From positions 1-64,000 of the forward strand of contig CANLDA010000009.1 in NCBI GenBank assembly GCA_947489325.1: a stretch of 64,000 bases of DNA, in the 5' to 3' direction. The stretch's first letter is position 1, and every line of letters starts with the position of its first letter. Positions 20,714 to 30,001 of the stretch are shown here, one piece after another. Made by a program: the position numbers and the translations under genes. Origin of the DNA: an uncultured Paracoccaceae bacterium (GTDB taxonomy: Bacteria; Pseudomonadota; Alphaproteobacteria; Rhodobacterales; Rhodobacteraceae). Under the pieces are notes generated by a model. That model was not told the origin of the DNA, made no database searches, and saw only the letters and a list, made by a program, of their open reading frames with translations.

Positions 20714-20859
20714 AAGGATAAATTGAACGCGCCCATCATTAGTCAACACCACATCACCCGCATTTATTCGGTCACTTTATTCTTAAGTGCAAAACCAACG
20801 AATTTGCACAACACTCCTTACAATGCTTAGTTTAGCCTGCAATTCACGGAGATACGTTT

Positions 20860-21429
20860 ATGACATCCCCCCGTTCCTTATCGTTTAGTCGCCTGTCTAT
20901 TGGCCTCTTGTCCATGACGCTGGTTGCGGCACCTGCCTTTGCTGCCGGGGGTGGCGGCAGCAGCACTACGCCCCCAAAACCCACCAACACCAGTAAGAAA
21001 TGCTGGTTCGGTAAGGTTTGGGACAATGAGGCGCAGAAATGCGTGAAACCCGAAGAATCTGGGTACACCGATGAAGGTTTGATCGGCGCTGTGCGTGAAT
21101 TGGCCTATGCAGGCCGTCCGCAAGACGCCCAAACCGTGCTTGCAGCTGTGTCAGATCAAGAACAGGATCTGGTTCTGACCTATTGGGGTTTTACCCATCG
21201 AAAATTGGGAAATATAGATCTGGGCATGGCGTTTTATGAAAAGGCATTGCATCAGAACCCCGACAATATTCTGGCACGCTCTTATATGGGGCAAGCGCAT
21301 GTATTGGCTGGAGACACGGAGCTTGCGCAGATACAGTTGGATGAAATTCGGGCGCGTGGTGGTGTCGGAACATGGGCTGAACAGTCGCTTGAGGCCGCTT
21401 TGAAAACGGGCCGCACCTTTAATTATTGA
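20860..21429 (+). CDS. exported TPR-like protein with Cys-Trp-Cys motif
   Basis: 189 residues. A signal peptide ends at APAFA. A Gly/Ser/Thr/Pro-rich linker follows, then CWFGKVWDNEAQKC near residues 48-61, and a helical C-terminal half with tetratricopeptide character (GFTHRKLGNIDLGMAFYEKAL, ARSYMGQAHVLAGDTELAQ). TPR segments usually mediate protein contacts, so a periplasmic scaffold or assembly role is possible. The start fits CGGAGATACG. It lies 146 bp after the small protein that shares its cysteine motif, and upstream of fliG, with no proven link to either. Confidence 0.75.
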   Translation: MTSPRSLSFSRLSIGLLSMTLVAAPAFAAGGGGSSTTPPKPTNTSKKCWFGKVWDNEAQKCVKPEESGYTDEGLIGAVRELAYAGRPQDAQTVLAAVSDQEQDLVLTYWGFTHRKLGNIDLGMAFYEKALHQNPDNILARSYMGQAHVLAGDTELAQIQLDEIRARGGVGTWAEQSLEAALKTGRTFNY

Positions 21430-21564
21430 TCCCACAACGCGACCTGCGTCAAATGCCGGGTCGCGTTCTATCAATTTCCTGAAAATCCTTTCTATCGCGC
21501 TGTGAAAAATTGAGGGATTGTTCACCCTTGGCTGATTATCTGCATTCAGATTTTCGAAATCAGG

Positions 21565-22638
21565 ATGAACACCTTGAAACCATTGGCGCAACTTTCGCCC
21601 CCTGCCCCACGCGCTGTTGCGGGCGTTCCATCCGGGGCCCTAAGTCGTAAACAAAAGGCGGCGATCATCGTGCGCTTTTTGCTGAACGAAGGTGCTGATG
21701 TTCCGATTTCCGAACTGCCCGATGAGATGCAGGCAGATTTGGCCCAACAAATGGGCCATATGCGTTATGTCAATCGCGACACCCTCAGCGATGTTGTGAT
21801 GGAATTTGCGCAAGAGTTGGAAGGCATCGGTTTGGCCTTTCCCAATGGCATGGCTGGCGCGCTCAGCGCGATGGAAGGGCGGATAAGTCCAATCACAGCC
21901 GCGCGCCTGCGCAAAGAAGCAGGGGTGCGGCAGGTGGGCGATCCATGGCAACGCATTAAGGCGCTGTCAGTCGAGCAACTGTTGCCAATGGTCGAAAACG
22001 AATGCACCGAAGTGGCCGCCGTCTTATTGGCCAAGCTGGATGTGGCCAAGGCCGCGGAGTTATTGGGAAAACTACCGGGAGATCGCGCAAGACGCATCAC
22101 ATATGCTGTCTCCTTGACCGATGCTGTCACACCAGAAGCTGTGGACCGCATTGGCCTGTCGCTTGCCACCCAATTGGACGATCAACCCATCCGCGCCTTT
22201 GATGAGGCACCGGTAGATCGTGTTGGCGCAATTTTGAATTTCTCGCCTGCATCCACCCGTGATGATGTGCTGATTGGCCTGGAAGAAGAAGATCAAGAGT
22301 TTGCCAATCGTGTGCGCAAAGCGATCTTTACCTTTGCCAATATTCCAGAACGGATTGATCCACGCGACGTGCCCAAAATCGTGCGCGATGTGGAACAAAC
22401 CATGATGGTGCAGGCACTGGCCGTGGCCACCGAGGGCGATATTGCCGATGCCGCAGAATTCATATTGTCAAATATGTCCGGGCGCCTTGCGGATCAGTTG
22501 CGTGAAGCGGTGGAAGATGCGGGTAAGGTCTCTAGAAAAGATGGCGAAGCCTCTATGACCGAGGTGGTTGCCACCATCCGACGCTTGCAGGCAGATGGCG
22601 ACATCCAATTTGTCGAACCAGAGGAAGAAGAAGACTAA
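21565..22638 (+). CDS. fliG: flagellar motor switch protein FliG
   Basis: A 357-residue rotor protein that transmits torque from the stator and switches rotation sense. The N-terminal region contains LSRKQKAAIIVRFLLNEG. The middle domain shows the family helix NECTEVAAVLLAKLD in place of the usual EHPQ-type motif. The C-terminal torque region contains RIDPRDVPKIVRDVE, LALA-like segments, SNMSGRLADQLRE and a very acidic end. No other flagellar gene is in the window, so this is a detached fliG. A minor possibility is a diverged second copy. Confidence 0.87.
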   Translation: MNTLKPLAQLSPPAPRAVAGVPSGALSRKQKAAIIVRFLLNEGADVPISELPDEMQADLAQQMGHMRYVNRDTLSDVVMEFAQELEGIGLAFPNGMAGALSAMEGRISPITAARLRKEAGVRQVGDPWQRIKALSVEQLLPMVENECTEVAAVLLAKLDVAKAAELLGKLPGDRARRITYAVSLTDAVTPEAVDRIGLSLATQLDDQPIRAFDEAPVDRVGAILNFSPASTRDDVLIGLEEEDQEFANRVRKAIFTFANIPERIDPRDVPKIVRDVEQTMMVQALAVATEGDIADAAEFILSNMSGRLADQLREAVEDAGKVSRKDGEASMTEVVATIRRLQADGDIQFVEPEEEED

Positions 22639-22662
22639 GACAAAGCTGCCTTCTGCAGCTTT
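22636..22662. terminator. bidirectional terminator between fliG and DUF1223 gene
   Basis: GACAAAGCTGC and GCAGCTTTGTC form an 11-bp stem around CTTCT in the 35-bp convergent spacer. Confidence 0.7.
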
Positions 22663-22673
22663 GTCAAATCAGG

Positions 22674-23375
22674 TTACTGCACGCGAGACGCCGCAATGAT
22701 GGGGCCATTTTTCATGCGTTGTACAATTACAACGGTTCTGTCGTCACCTTGCACGGGCATCATCATTTTAAGCGGCTTGCTTGTGTCCCATTCGGCCACG
22801 GTGTTCCAATCAGTCACGATATTTGCATAAGCAATCTCTCGTCCAGCGTTTTCTCCGCGCTGAATATCGACCACCTCTTCAGGCGTATAACGCACAAGCT
22901 GTACCGTCAGATGCTCATCCATCGCAATTTCACAGTTCAAATTGATGGTCAGAGTGCCATTTTTCATTGACGTGGCAATCGACACAGGGGTTTCTTGAGA
23001 TTTGTGTTTGTCGATCAGCCCACTAACTTTACCAGGTTTGGCACCGATCACATGATCCTGTCCGCCAATAATCATCTGCGGCGTATATATGGTACGCGTC
23101 CCGGCGGCACGGGCATATCCCTGCTGGCGTTTGGTATAATCAGGATTGGCGAATTCATCTTTCCAGCCGATGTAATCCCAATAATCCACGTGCAAAGCCA
23201 AGGCGATCACATCCTCACGCGACGCCAATACATCCTTTAGATAGGCATCCGCAGGTGGACACGAAGAACATCCTTGTGATGTATAAAGTTCCACCACAAC
23301 CGGATTGTCCGATGCCGCAACCTGACTTGCAAAAATCCCAAGCACCATGGCCAGTGGACGAATAACTGAGCGCAT
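22674..23375 (-). CDS. DUF1223 family thioredoxin-like exported protein
   Basis: 233 residues. A signal peptide (MRSVIRPLAMVLGIFASQVAAS) precedes VVVELYTSQGCSSCPPAD, a thioredoxin-fold redox motif CSSC, followed by HVDYWDYIGWKDEFANP and YTPQMIIGG, all standard for DUF1223. Such proteins sit in the periplasm of many alphaproteobacteria; a thiol-redox role is likely from the motif, though no reaction is proven. It is divergent from aconitase with about 250 bp between; that spacer holds no gene. Confidence 0.85.
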   Translation of the reverse strand: MRSVIRPLAMVLGIFASQVAASDNPVVVELYTSQGCSSCPPADAYLKDVLASREDVIALALHVDYWDYIGWKDEFANPDYTKRQQGYARAAGTRTIYTPQMIIGGQDHVIGAKPGKVSGLIDKHKSQETPVSIATSMKNGTLTINLNCEIAMDEHLTVQLVRYTPEEVVDIQRGENAGREIAYANIVTDWNTVAEWDTSKPLKMMMPVQGDDRTVVIVQRMKNGPIIAASRVQ

Positions 23376-23625
23376 TTATCTTCCCCAAACTTACTGGTAA
23401 TACACTTAAACAGACTGCGGCGCAGACACCAATCAAGGTTTTGCGAGATTGCTTTCATTGCACGCAAACGTGTTCAAACCTACACATCCGATCACAGTTT
23501 GTCATATTTATTAGAAATCGGCATACAATCGTATACAAAACAGTCAATCCCCTCTTGATCCCAAGGCAATGTTGGGTCACAAGCATCCTCAGCGAGACCC
23601 ATTTTCCGTAAAGAGGGAGGCCAAA

Positions 23626-26313
23626 ATGCCCATCACAGTCGGACAAGACAATGCCAAGACACGCAAAACCCTAAGCGTAAATGGCAAATCCATTTCCTTT
23701 TATTCAATTCCCGCCGCTCAAAAAGCAGGCCTTGGGGATTTCTCCAACCTCCCCGCCGCACTGAAGGTGGTTTTGGAAAACATGCTGCGTTTTGAAGACG
23801 GTGGTTTTTCCGTTTCCGTAGATGACATCAAGGCCTTTGGTGAATGGGGTGCAAACGGTGGTAAGAACCCCCGCGAGATCGCCTATCGCCCTGCCCGCGT
23901 TTTGATGCAGGATTTCACAGGCGTTCCGGCCGTGGTTGACCTTGCTGCGATGCGCGATGGCATTAAGGCACTGGGTGGCAACGCCCAAAAGATTAACCCT
24001 CTGAACCCTGTTGATCTGGTCATTGACCACTCTGTCATGATCGACGAATTCGGCAACCCGCGCGCCTTTCAAATGAACGTGGATCGCGAATATGAACGCA
24101 ACATGGAACGTTACCAGTTCTTGAAATGGGGTCAGGGCGCGTTCAATAACTTCCGCGTTGTGCCCCCCGGCACTGGTATTTGTCACCAGGTAAACCTTGA
24201 ATATCTGGCGCAAACCGTTTGGACGGATGTGGATCAAGACGGCAACGAAGTGGCCTATCCTGATACGCTCGTCGGAACTGACAGCCACACCACCATGGTC
24301 AACGGCGCGGCCGTTCTGGGCTGGGGTGTTGGCGGCATTGAGGCCGAGGCTGCAATGTTGGGTCAGCCAATTTCCATGCTGATCCCCGAAGTCGTCGGCT
24401 TTGAGCTGACCGGTGCGATGATGGAAGGCACCACAGGCACCGACCTTGTGCTGAAAGTCGTTGAAATGCTGCGTGAAAAGGGCGTGGTTGGCAAATTCGT
24501 TGAATTCTATGGTGACGGTCTGGACCGTCTGCCACTGGCGGACCGTGCAACAATCGCCAACATGGCCCCTGAATATGGCGCCACATGTGGCTTCTTCCCG
24601 ATTGATGGCGAAACCATCCGGTATCTGCGCAACACCGGCCGGGATGAGGACCGCATTGCATTGGTCGAAGCCTATGCCAAAGAAAACGGCTTCTGGCGCG
24701 ACGCGGATTATGCCCCGATCTATACCGACACAATGTCGCTGGATATGGGCACAATTGTTCCTGCAATTTCCGGGCCAAAACGCCCGCAGGATTATGTTGC
24801 ACTGACCAACGCCAAATCCGCATTTGCCAATGAGATGGAACAAACCTTCAAACGCCCTATGGGCAAAGAAGTTGCTGTCGCTGGCGAAGACTACACTTTG
24901 GAAAGTGGCAAGGTCGTGATTGCCTCAATCACATCCTGCACCAACACATCCAACCCCTATGTGATGATCGGCGCGGGCCTTGTGGCGCGTAAGGCGGCTG
25001 CATTGGGTCTGGATCGCAAACCATGGGTGAAAACATCTCTCGCCCCCGGATCACAAGTTGTAAGCGCCTATCTTGAGGCCGCGGACCTGCAAAAAGATCT
25101 GGATGCGATCGGCTTTAACCTTGTTGGTTATGGCTGCACCACCTGTATCGGCAACTCTGGCCCGATCCAAAAGGAACTGTCCGAAGCGATTGCCGAAGGC
25201 GATTTGGTGGCAACATCCGTTCTGTCTGGAAACCGCAACTTTGAGGGCCGTATTTCCCCTGATGTTCGCGCCAACTATCTGGCGTCGCCTCCGCTTGTTG
25301 TGGCCTATGCGCTGGCAGGCACCATGGACATCAATCTGGCAACAGATCCGATTGCACAGGACAAGGACGGCAATGACGTTTACCTAAAAGACATCTGGCC
25401 TACGACACAAGAAGTGGCCGATCTGGTTCAGGAAACCGTCACACGTGAGGCGTTCCTGTCTAAATATGCAGACGTGTTTAAAGGCGACGAGAAATGGCAA
25501 TCGGTCGAAACAACTGACGCCGAAACCTATGACTGGCCTGCGACATCGACTTATATTCAGAACCCACCTTACTTCCAAGGAATGGGCACTGAACCGGGCA
25601 CGATTTCAAACATCGAAGACGCCAAAGTTCTTGCAGTTCTAGGCGATATGATCACCACAGATCACATCTCTCCAGCTGGATCGTTCGCACAATCCACCCC
25701 TGCGGGTCAGTATCTGATTGATCGTCAGGTACCTGTACGCGAATTCAACTCTTATGGCAGCCGTCGCGGCAACCACGAGATCATGATGCGCGGCACTTTT
25801 GCCAACATCCGTGTGAAAAACGAAATGTTGGATGGCGTCGAAGGCGGGTACACCAAAGGCCCTGATGGCGCGCAAACCTCGATCTATGATGCGTCAATGG
25901 CGTATCAAGAGGCAGGCACACCGCTGGTGGTCTTTGGTGGTGAACAATATGGCGCCGGTTCGTCCCGTGACTGGGCGGCCAAGGGCACTGCATTGCTGGG
26001 TGTAAAGGCTGTGATTGCCGAAAGCTTTGAGCGTATTCACCGTTCTAACCTTGTAGGCATGGGCGTCATTCCGTTCGAGTTCACCGCTGGTGACACACGT
26101 AAAACCCTTGGTTTGACCGGGGATGAAACCGTGTCAATCTCTGGGCTGGACACGATCAAACCCCTACAAGAGGTGCCCTGCACCATCACATTTGCAGATG
26201 GGTCTGAAAAAGAGATCACCTTGAAGTGCCGCATCGATACAGCACCCGAGATCGAATACATCGAACATGGTGGCGTGCTGCATTACGTGCTGCGTAATCT
26301 CGCAAAGTCCTGA
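23626..26313 (+). CDS. acnA: aconitate hydratase A
   Basis: An 895-residue TCA-cycle enzyme interconverting citrate and isocitrate through a 4Fe-4S cluster. The cluster cysteines are in SITSCTN and YGCTTCIGNSG. DLVIDHSV, GTDSHTTMVNGAAVLGWGVGGIEAE and the C-terminal swivel domain block GSSRDWAAKGT confirm the AcnA/IRP type. Start ATG 23626 follows GAGGGAGG, seven bases away; the longer open frame upstream is not needed. A terminator follows. Confidence 0.97.
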   Translation: MPITVGQDNAKTRKTLSVNGKSISFYSIPAAQKAGLGDFSNLPAALKVVLENMLRFEDGGFSVSVDDIKAFGEWGANGGKNPREIAYRPARVLMQDFTGVPAVVDLAAMRDGIKALGGNAQKINPLNPVDLVIDHSVMIDEFGNPRAFQMNVDREYERNMERYQFLKWGQGAFNNFRVVPPGTGICHQVNLEYLAQTVWTDVDQDGNEVAYPDTLVGTDSHTTMVNGAAVLGWGVGGIEAEAAMLGQPISMLIPEVVGFELTGAMMEGTTGTDLVLKVVEMLREKGVVGKFVEFYGDGLDRLPLADRATIANMAPEYGATCGFFPIDGETIRYLRNTGRDEDRIALVEAYAKENGFWRDADYAPIYTDTMSLDMGTIVPAISGPKRPQDYVALTNAKSAFANEMEQTFKRPMGKEVAVAGEDYTLESGKVVIASITSCTNTSNPYVMIGAGLVARKAAALGLDRKPWVKTSLAPGSQVVSAYLEAADLQKDLDAIGFNLVGYGCTTCIGNSGPIQKELSEAIAEGDLVATSVLSGNRNFEGRISPDVRANYLASPPLVVAYALAGTMDINLATDPIAQDKDGNDVYLKDIWPTTQEVADLVQETVTREAFLSKYADVFKGDEKWQSVETTDAETYDWPATSTYIQNPPYFQGMGTEPGTISNIEDAKVLAVLGDMITTDHISPAGSFAQSTPAGQYLIDRQVPVREFNSYGSRRGNHEIMMRGTFANIRVKNEMLDGVEGGYTKGPDGAQTSIYDASMAYQEAGTPLVVFGGEQYGAGSSRDWAAKGTALLGVKAVIAESFERIHRSNLVGMGVIPFEFTAGDTRKTLGLTGDETVSISGLDTIKPLQEVPCTITFADGSEKEITLKCRIDTAPEIEYIEHGGVLHYVLRNLAKS

Positions 26314-26332
26314 TATTCAAAGCATATCCATG

Positions 26333-26361
26333 AAACAGGCGCCCAAGTGGCGCCTGTTTTG
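26333..26361 (+). terminator. intrinsic terminator after acnA
   Basis: AACAGGCGCC pairs with GGCGCCTGTT around CAAGT, then TTTG. Confidence 0.85.
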
Positions 26362-26462
26362 TTTCGGGTGTTATAGGATCTTATCGCAAAACGTCATTTT
26401 CGCACATCTGCTGTTCATAATCACAACTTGCCCAAAGCGTCGCTCTGCATGACACTGCGGAC

Positions 26463-26798
26463 ATGTTACACACATCAGATATCACCAGCTATCACGCCCA
26501 CGTCTACTTTGACGCGGACACTTTGGATCAAGCCAAGAGCCTGTGCACCGCCGCAGCAGACATGTTTGGTGTCAGCCTTGGGCGGTTTCACGAACGCAAT
26601 GTCGGCCCGCACCCACGCTGGTCTTGTCAGTTGGGGGCAAGCCCTGCGCAATTTACAGAGCTTTTGCCATGGCTTGCCCTGAACCGCGACGGGCTGATCA
26701 TCTTTTGTCATCCCGACACAGGTGACCATCTTGCCAACCACCGCGATCACGCAATTTGGCTGGGCACAGGGCTTGATCTTGATTTGACAATTTTTTGA
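26463..26798 (+). CDS. DOPA 4,5-dioxygenase family protein
   Basis: A 111-residue single-domain protein. ITSYHAHVYFDADTLDQA at the start and the repeated histidine pattern (GRFHERNVGPHPRWSCQL, FCHPDTGDHLANHRDHAIWLG) match the DOPA 4,5-dioxygenase family, which in fungi makes betalamic-type products. Bacterial members are usually of unknown substrate. It is followed closely by a small monooxygenase-fold gene, perhaps in one transcript. Confidence 0.8.
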   Translation: MLHTSDITSYHAHVYFDADTLDQAKSLCTAAADMFGVSLGRFHERNVGPHPRWSCQLGASPAQFTELLPWLALNRDGLIIFCHPDTGDHLANHRDHAIWLGTGLDLDLTIF

Positions 26799-26875
26799 TG
26801 TCTGCACCGCAAGGACGTTAACTATTTGGTAAGGTGCAGTTGCACATCCTTTCACAACCCATGAGGGAGCTAGAC

Positions 26876-27160
26876 GTGAAAGAAGCTGTTGTCGTTACCA
26901 TTCGACCCATACCAGAACTTTTTGAAAAACTGGCCGAGGAAACCCGCGCGCTTTTACCCGGAACCCGTGCCTATCCCGGCTGTCTGACCGCCCATATGTG
27001 CCTGAACAAAGAGCGCAACGAAATGGTCATGTTTGAACTTTGGGAATCGCCCCAAACGCAAGAGGACTACCTGACATGGCGCGCAGAACGGGGTGATTTT
27101 GAAAAGCTTCACGCCATGCTGGATGTCGAGCCAGATTTTTGCACTTATTGCGTGGATTAA
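26876..27160 (+). CDS. antibiotic biosynthesis monooxygenase (ABM) fold protein
   Basis: A 94-residue ferredoxin-like alpha/beta protein of the ABM superfamily (KEAVVVTIRPIPELFEKLAEE..., MVMFELWESPQTQEDYLTWR). The start is decided by the ribosome site: GAGGGAG lies six bases before GTG 26876, whereas ATG 26861 precedes that site. ABM proteins include haem-degrading enzymes, quinol monooxygenases and simple dimers of unknown role; no haem or cofactor residues can be fixed here. Its end is only 1 bp from the convergent ccmG end. Confidence 0.75.
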   Translation: MKEAVVVTIRPIPELFEKLAEETRALLPGTRAYPGCLTAHMCLNKERNEMVMFELWESPQTQEDYLTWRAERGDFEKLHAMLDVEPDFCTYCVD

Positions 27161-27161
27161 C

Positions 27162-27695
27162 CTATTTGCCTGCGTCCAACGCAGGACGCAGGCGATTGGC
27201 CAGTTGGCGTTGGGTCAATGGCCCAGCGACACGCAGAATAATCTGCCCTTCGCCATTCACCAGATAGGTTTCCGGCACTCCGTAAACGCCCCAACTCAGC
27301 GCCATACGGCCCGTACTGTCCGCCCCGGCCCCAGTAAACGGATCACCCAATTCATCCAGGAACTTCAACGCATTGGCGGGCTGATCCTTGTAATTCACGC
27401 CGTAGACATCCAACCCTTCGGCCTGTAACTGCATCAACGTGGGATGCTCTGCCCGACAAGGCGCGCACCAACTGGCCCAGAAATTTACCAGCTTCATCTT
27501 GCCATCACGCAATGTCGCATCGTCAAATTGTGGCAAGCTGCCCAATGGCGTAACCGCCACAGCGGGTGCGACCTCTCCGGCCAATTCGGTTGGCAGCTCA
27601 TCTGGGTTTTCACGGCTCATGCCAACGGCAAATACCCCCGCCAGTGCCAAAAACGCCACGGGCGGCAAGAGCATCAATGGGGACAACTTAGCCAT
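27162..27695 (-). CDS. ccmG: thiol:disulfide oxidoreductase CcmG/DsbE (HelX)
   Basis: A 177-residue membrane-anchored periplasmic thioredoxin that keeps apocytochrome c cysteines reduced for haem attachment. An N-terminal anchor (LMLLPPVAFLALAGVFAVGM) precedes NFWASWCAPCRAEHPTL with the CAPC active site, and YGVPETYLVNGEG with the cis-proline. The start ATG 27695 overlaps the ccmD stop by 8 bases (ATGGCTAA), so translation is coupled. It is the last gene of the Sec/Ccm cluster. Confidence 0.94.
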   Translation of the reverse strand: MAKLSPLMLLPPVAFLALAGVFAVGMSRENPDELPTELAGEVAPAVAVTPLGSLPQFDDATLRDGKMKLVNFWASWCAPCRAEHPTLMQLQAEGLDVYGVNYKDQPANALKFLDELGDPFTGAGADSTGRMALSWGVYGVPETYLVNGEGQIILRVAGPLTQRQLANRLRPALDAGK

Positions 27696-27840
27696 TTTTG
27701 CGACTTTCCACTTTTTCAAGCTCTTTCAATGCCTTGCGAGAGGCGCGCATGCTGGCCAACACAAGAACGACCAACAACAGGAGCGACACCCCATAAGCTG
27801 ACAAAACCGTATCCGCATATTTCCCAAGTTCGGGCATCAT
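27688..27840 (-). CDS. ccmD: heme exporter protein CcmD
   Basis: A 50-residue single-helix inner-membrane protein, too short for most ORF cut-offs. It begins MMPELGKYADTVLSAYG, has one hydrophobic helix (VSLLLLVVLVLA) and a basic tail (SMRASRKALKELEK), the standard CcmD layout. CcmD releases holo-CcmE from the CcmABC complex. Its ATG overlaps the ccmC stop as ATGA, and its stop overlaps the ccmG start. Confidence 0.92.
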   Translation of the reverse strand: MMPELGKYADTVLSAYGVSLLLLVVLVLASMRASRKALKELEKVESRKNG

Positions 27841-28568
27841 GCCATCCTTTCACGAGCGATCAGCGCCTTCAGGCGGCGACGACGAATTTCGGTGCGGGTG
27901 CGCAGCAACACTAACGCCACAAACAGCAAGACAAACCCGGCAATACAAACCAAGAGCGGAAAATAAAACACATCCGCCACGTTTTCCTCTTTGTCCAGCG
28001 ACAAGGATGCGCCTTGATGCAGGCCTTGGTTCCAGAAATTCACGGCATAGCGGCTGAGCACAGCAAAGACCGATCCCACCAGACATAAAACTGACGTCAG
28101 ATCGGCGGCAGTGTCGGGATTATCAATCGCTTCCCACAGGGCAATATAACCTAGGTAAAACAAGAACAGGATCAGAAACACGGTCAGACGTGGGTCCCAC
28201 TCCCACCATGTCCCCCACATGGGTTGTCCCCAAATCGCACCTGTGATCAGTGCAATCAGCGTCATCACCGCGCCAATGGGGGCGGCTGCCTTGGCCGCAA
28301 GGGCCGACACATGATGACGGCGGATCAGCCAAATCAGCGACGTTACCAACATCATGAACCACGCATTAATTGCCATCAGGGCTGCAGGCACATGCAGATA
28401 AATGATCTTAACAGTTGATCCCTGACGATAATCATCCGGCGTAAAGAAAAACCCCCAAATCAAACCCACGGCCAGCGCGACGGCGGCTCCTACCGACACC
28501 CACGGCAGAACGACCTGCACGGTGCGACTGAATTTTACCGGATTTGCATATTCCCAGATCGACGCCAT
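27837..28568 (-). CDS. ccmC: heme exporter/lyase subunit CcmC
   Basis: A 243-residue, six-helix inner-membrane protein that presents haem to CcmE. The tryptophan-rich haem-handling motif WGTWWEWDPR is in the middle, with YLHVPAALMA before it and SRYAVNFWNQGLHQG after. Start ATG 28568 (MASIWEYANP) is chosen; the open frame further upstream is ccmB sequence out of frame. It overlaps ccmD (ATGA). Confidence 0.95.
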   Translation of the reverse strand: MASIWEYANPVKFSRTVQVVLPWVSVGAAVALAVGLIWGFFFTPDDYRQGSTVKIIYLHVPAALMAINAWFMMLVTSLIWLIRRHHVSALAAKAAAPIGAVMTLIALITGAIWGQPMWGTWWEWDPRLTVFLILFLFYLGYIALWEAIDNPDTAADLTSVLCLVGSVFAVLSRYAVNFWNQGLHQGASLSLDKEENVADVFYFPLLVCIAGFVLLFVALVLLRTRTEIRRRRLKALIARERMA

Positions 28569-28591
28569 GTCAGTCCTCTTTTCATGCGCTC

Positions 28592-29248
28592 TTAGCGCAG
28601 GTTGATCCGCACCACCATCGCCGAGGCAAACGGCAACAAGGCAATCGTTCCCAATGTGATCCCGGCCAACATCAGCAAAGGCGTGGTTGTGGCCAGCCCC
28701 TCTGCCCCGCGTCGGGCCAGCTCTGCGCCAAAGATCATTGTCGGCACATATAAGGGCAACACCAGCAACGACAAGAGCAAGCCGCCACGTTTGATCCCCA
28801 CCGTCAATGCCGCGCCAAAAGTACCAATGACGCTGAGCGCCGGGGTGCCCAGCAAAAGCGAAATCACCAGCCAGTAAAATCCGGCTTCTGGCAAACCTAA
28901 AAGCACACCGAACACAGGCGCCACAAGCGTGAGAGGCAAACCCGTGGTCGCCCAATGCGCCAGCGCCTTGATCGTCACCACGGCCTCCATCGGGATGGGC
29001 GACACCGCCAAAAGATCAAGCGATCCATCCTCCCAGTCCAAGGCTAAAATCCGGTCCAGCGACAACAGGCACGACAGTAACGCGCCAAGCCACAAAATCC
29101 CCGGTGCAATCTTGGCAAGCAGCGCGGTGTCATGGCCCACGCCAAAGGGCACCAACACCACAACGATCAGGAAAAACGCCAGCCCAAGACCAAAGCCACC
29201 CCCTGCCCGCATGGCCAGACGAAAATCACGTCTCAGCAACGCGATCAT
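28592..29248 (-). CDS. ccmB: heme exporter permease CcmB
   Basis: A 218-residue membrane subunit of the CcmAB ABC transporter that powers release of haem-loaded CcmE. It has six hydrophobic helices, with [19 protein letters not shown] and LSPIPME-like loop sequences typical of CcmB. It overlaps the ccmA stop by 4 bp (ATGA) and precedes ccmC by 23 bp. Confidence 0.95.
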   Translation of the reverse strand: MIALLRRDFRLAMRAGGGFGLGLAFFLIVVVLVPFGVGHDTALLAKIAPGILWLGALLSCLLSLDRILALDWEDGSLDLLAVSPIPMEAVVTIKALAHWATTGLPLTLVAPVFGVLLGLPEAGFYWLVISLLLGTPALSVIGTFGAALTVGIKRGGLLLSLLVLPLYVPTMIFGAELARRGAEGLATTTPLLMLAGITLGTIALLPFASAMVVRINLR

Positions 29249-29862
29249 AAGAAAGCCTCGTCGATGCCTTCATCCGTTTCATTCCACACTGCCTTGAATG
29301 GGGTCAACTCCAGCGCGCGCCCTTCAAGGCCAAGGTCGATATGCGTAGCAATCAAGGCCATGCCGCCCTGCGCCAAATGGATGCGGATAATGTCGGCAAA
29401 TTGCGCAACCGAAGCGGTGTCCAGCGACACGGTGGGCTCATCCAAAATCCAGATTTTGCGCCCAGTCACCAAAAGACGAGATAATCCAAGGCGACGTTTT
29501 TGCCCCGCTGACAAGGACCCCGCCACACGTTCTCGCAAATCCGTCAGATCAAAGGCGGCAAGCGCGTGATCAATGTCGGAGGTGCCAAAAATGTCGGCCC
29601 AAAACTCTAGATTTTCGGCAACCGTCAATGTGGACTTCAATCCATCAGAATGCGCAGCATAGGCGATGCTGTCCTCTGGTGCGTCAATTGTACCACTTAG
29701 CGCAGGCTGCAACCCTGCCAGCGTGCGCAACAGCGTGGTTTTCCCGATACCATTGGGGCCACGTAATACCAATGCTTCGCCCGCCTGGGTTTGAAACGAC
29801 AGCCCCTCAAGCACCCGCAGGCCGCCGCGTGTTACCGACAAATCTGTGACCGTAAGCATCAT
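29245..29862 (-). CDS. ccmA: heme exporter ATPase CcmA
   Basis: A 205-residue ABC ATPase. It has Walker [13 protein letters not shown] signature [13 protein letters not shown], Walker [13 protein letters not shown], and the switch histidine in IATHIDL. It supplies energy to the CcmABCD haem-handling complex. Start ATG 29862 ([10 protein letters not shown]) is used; the open frame upstream has no ribosome site. It leads the ccmABCDG block, 139 bp downstream of the Mth938-like gene. Confidence 0.94.
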   Translation of the reverse strand: MMLTVTDLSVTRGGLRVLEGLSFQTQAGEALVLRGPNGIGKTTLLRTLAGLQPALSGTIDAPEDSIAYAAHSDGLKSTLTVAENLEFWADIFGTSDIDHALAAFDLTDLRERVAGSLSAGQKRRLGLSRLLVTGRKIWILDEPTVSLDTASVAQFADIIRIHLAQGGMALIATHIDLGLEGRALELTPFKAVWNETDEGIDEAFL

Positions 29863-30001
29863 GAGATTGGTGTACCCGATCCTATCGCGTGCCAAAAGAG
29901 AAATTGAGGTTTCGAAAGCTATAACCAACACGTGTCATGAGGGATTTGATCCATGTCAGGATGGGAACCAGCCCCCCCAAGGTATTTCCCCCAAGACAAC
30001 C

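Noticed and set aside
23704-24843. 379-codon antisense frame inside aconitase
   Set aside because: It mirrors acnA codons and is rich in His/Val/Gly from reversed codon bias. AcnA is unquestionable.
27837-28955. Long 372-codon form of CcmC
   Set aside because: The extra N-terminus is out-of-frame ccmB sequence. MASIWEYANP at 28568 matches the family start.
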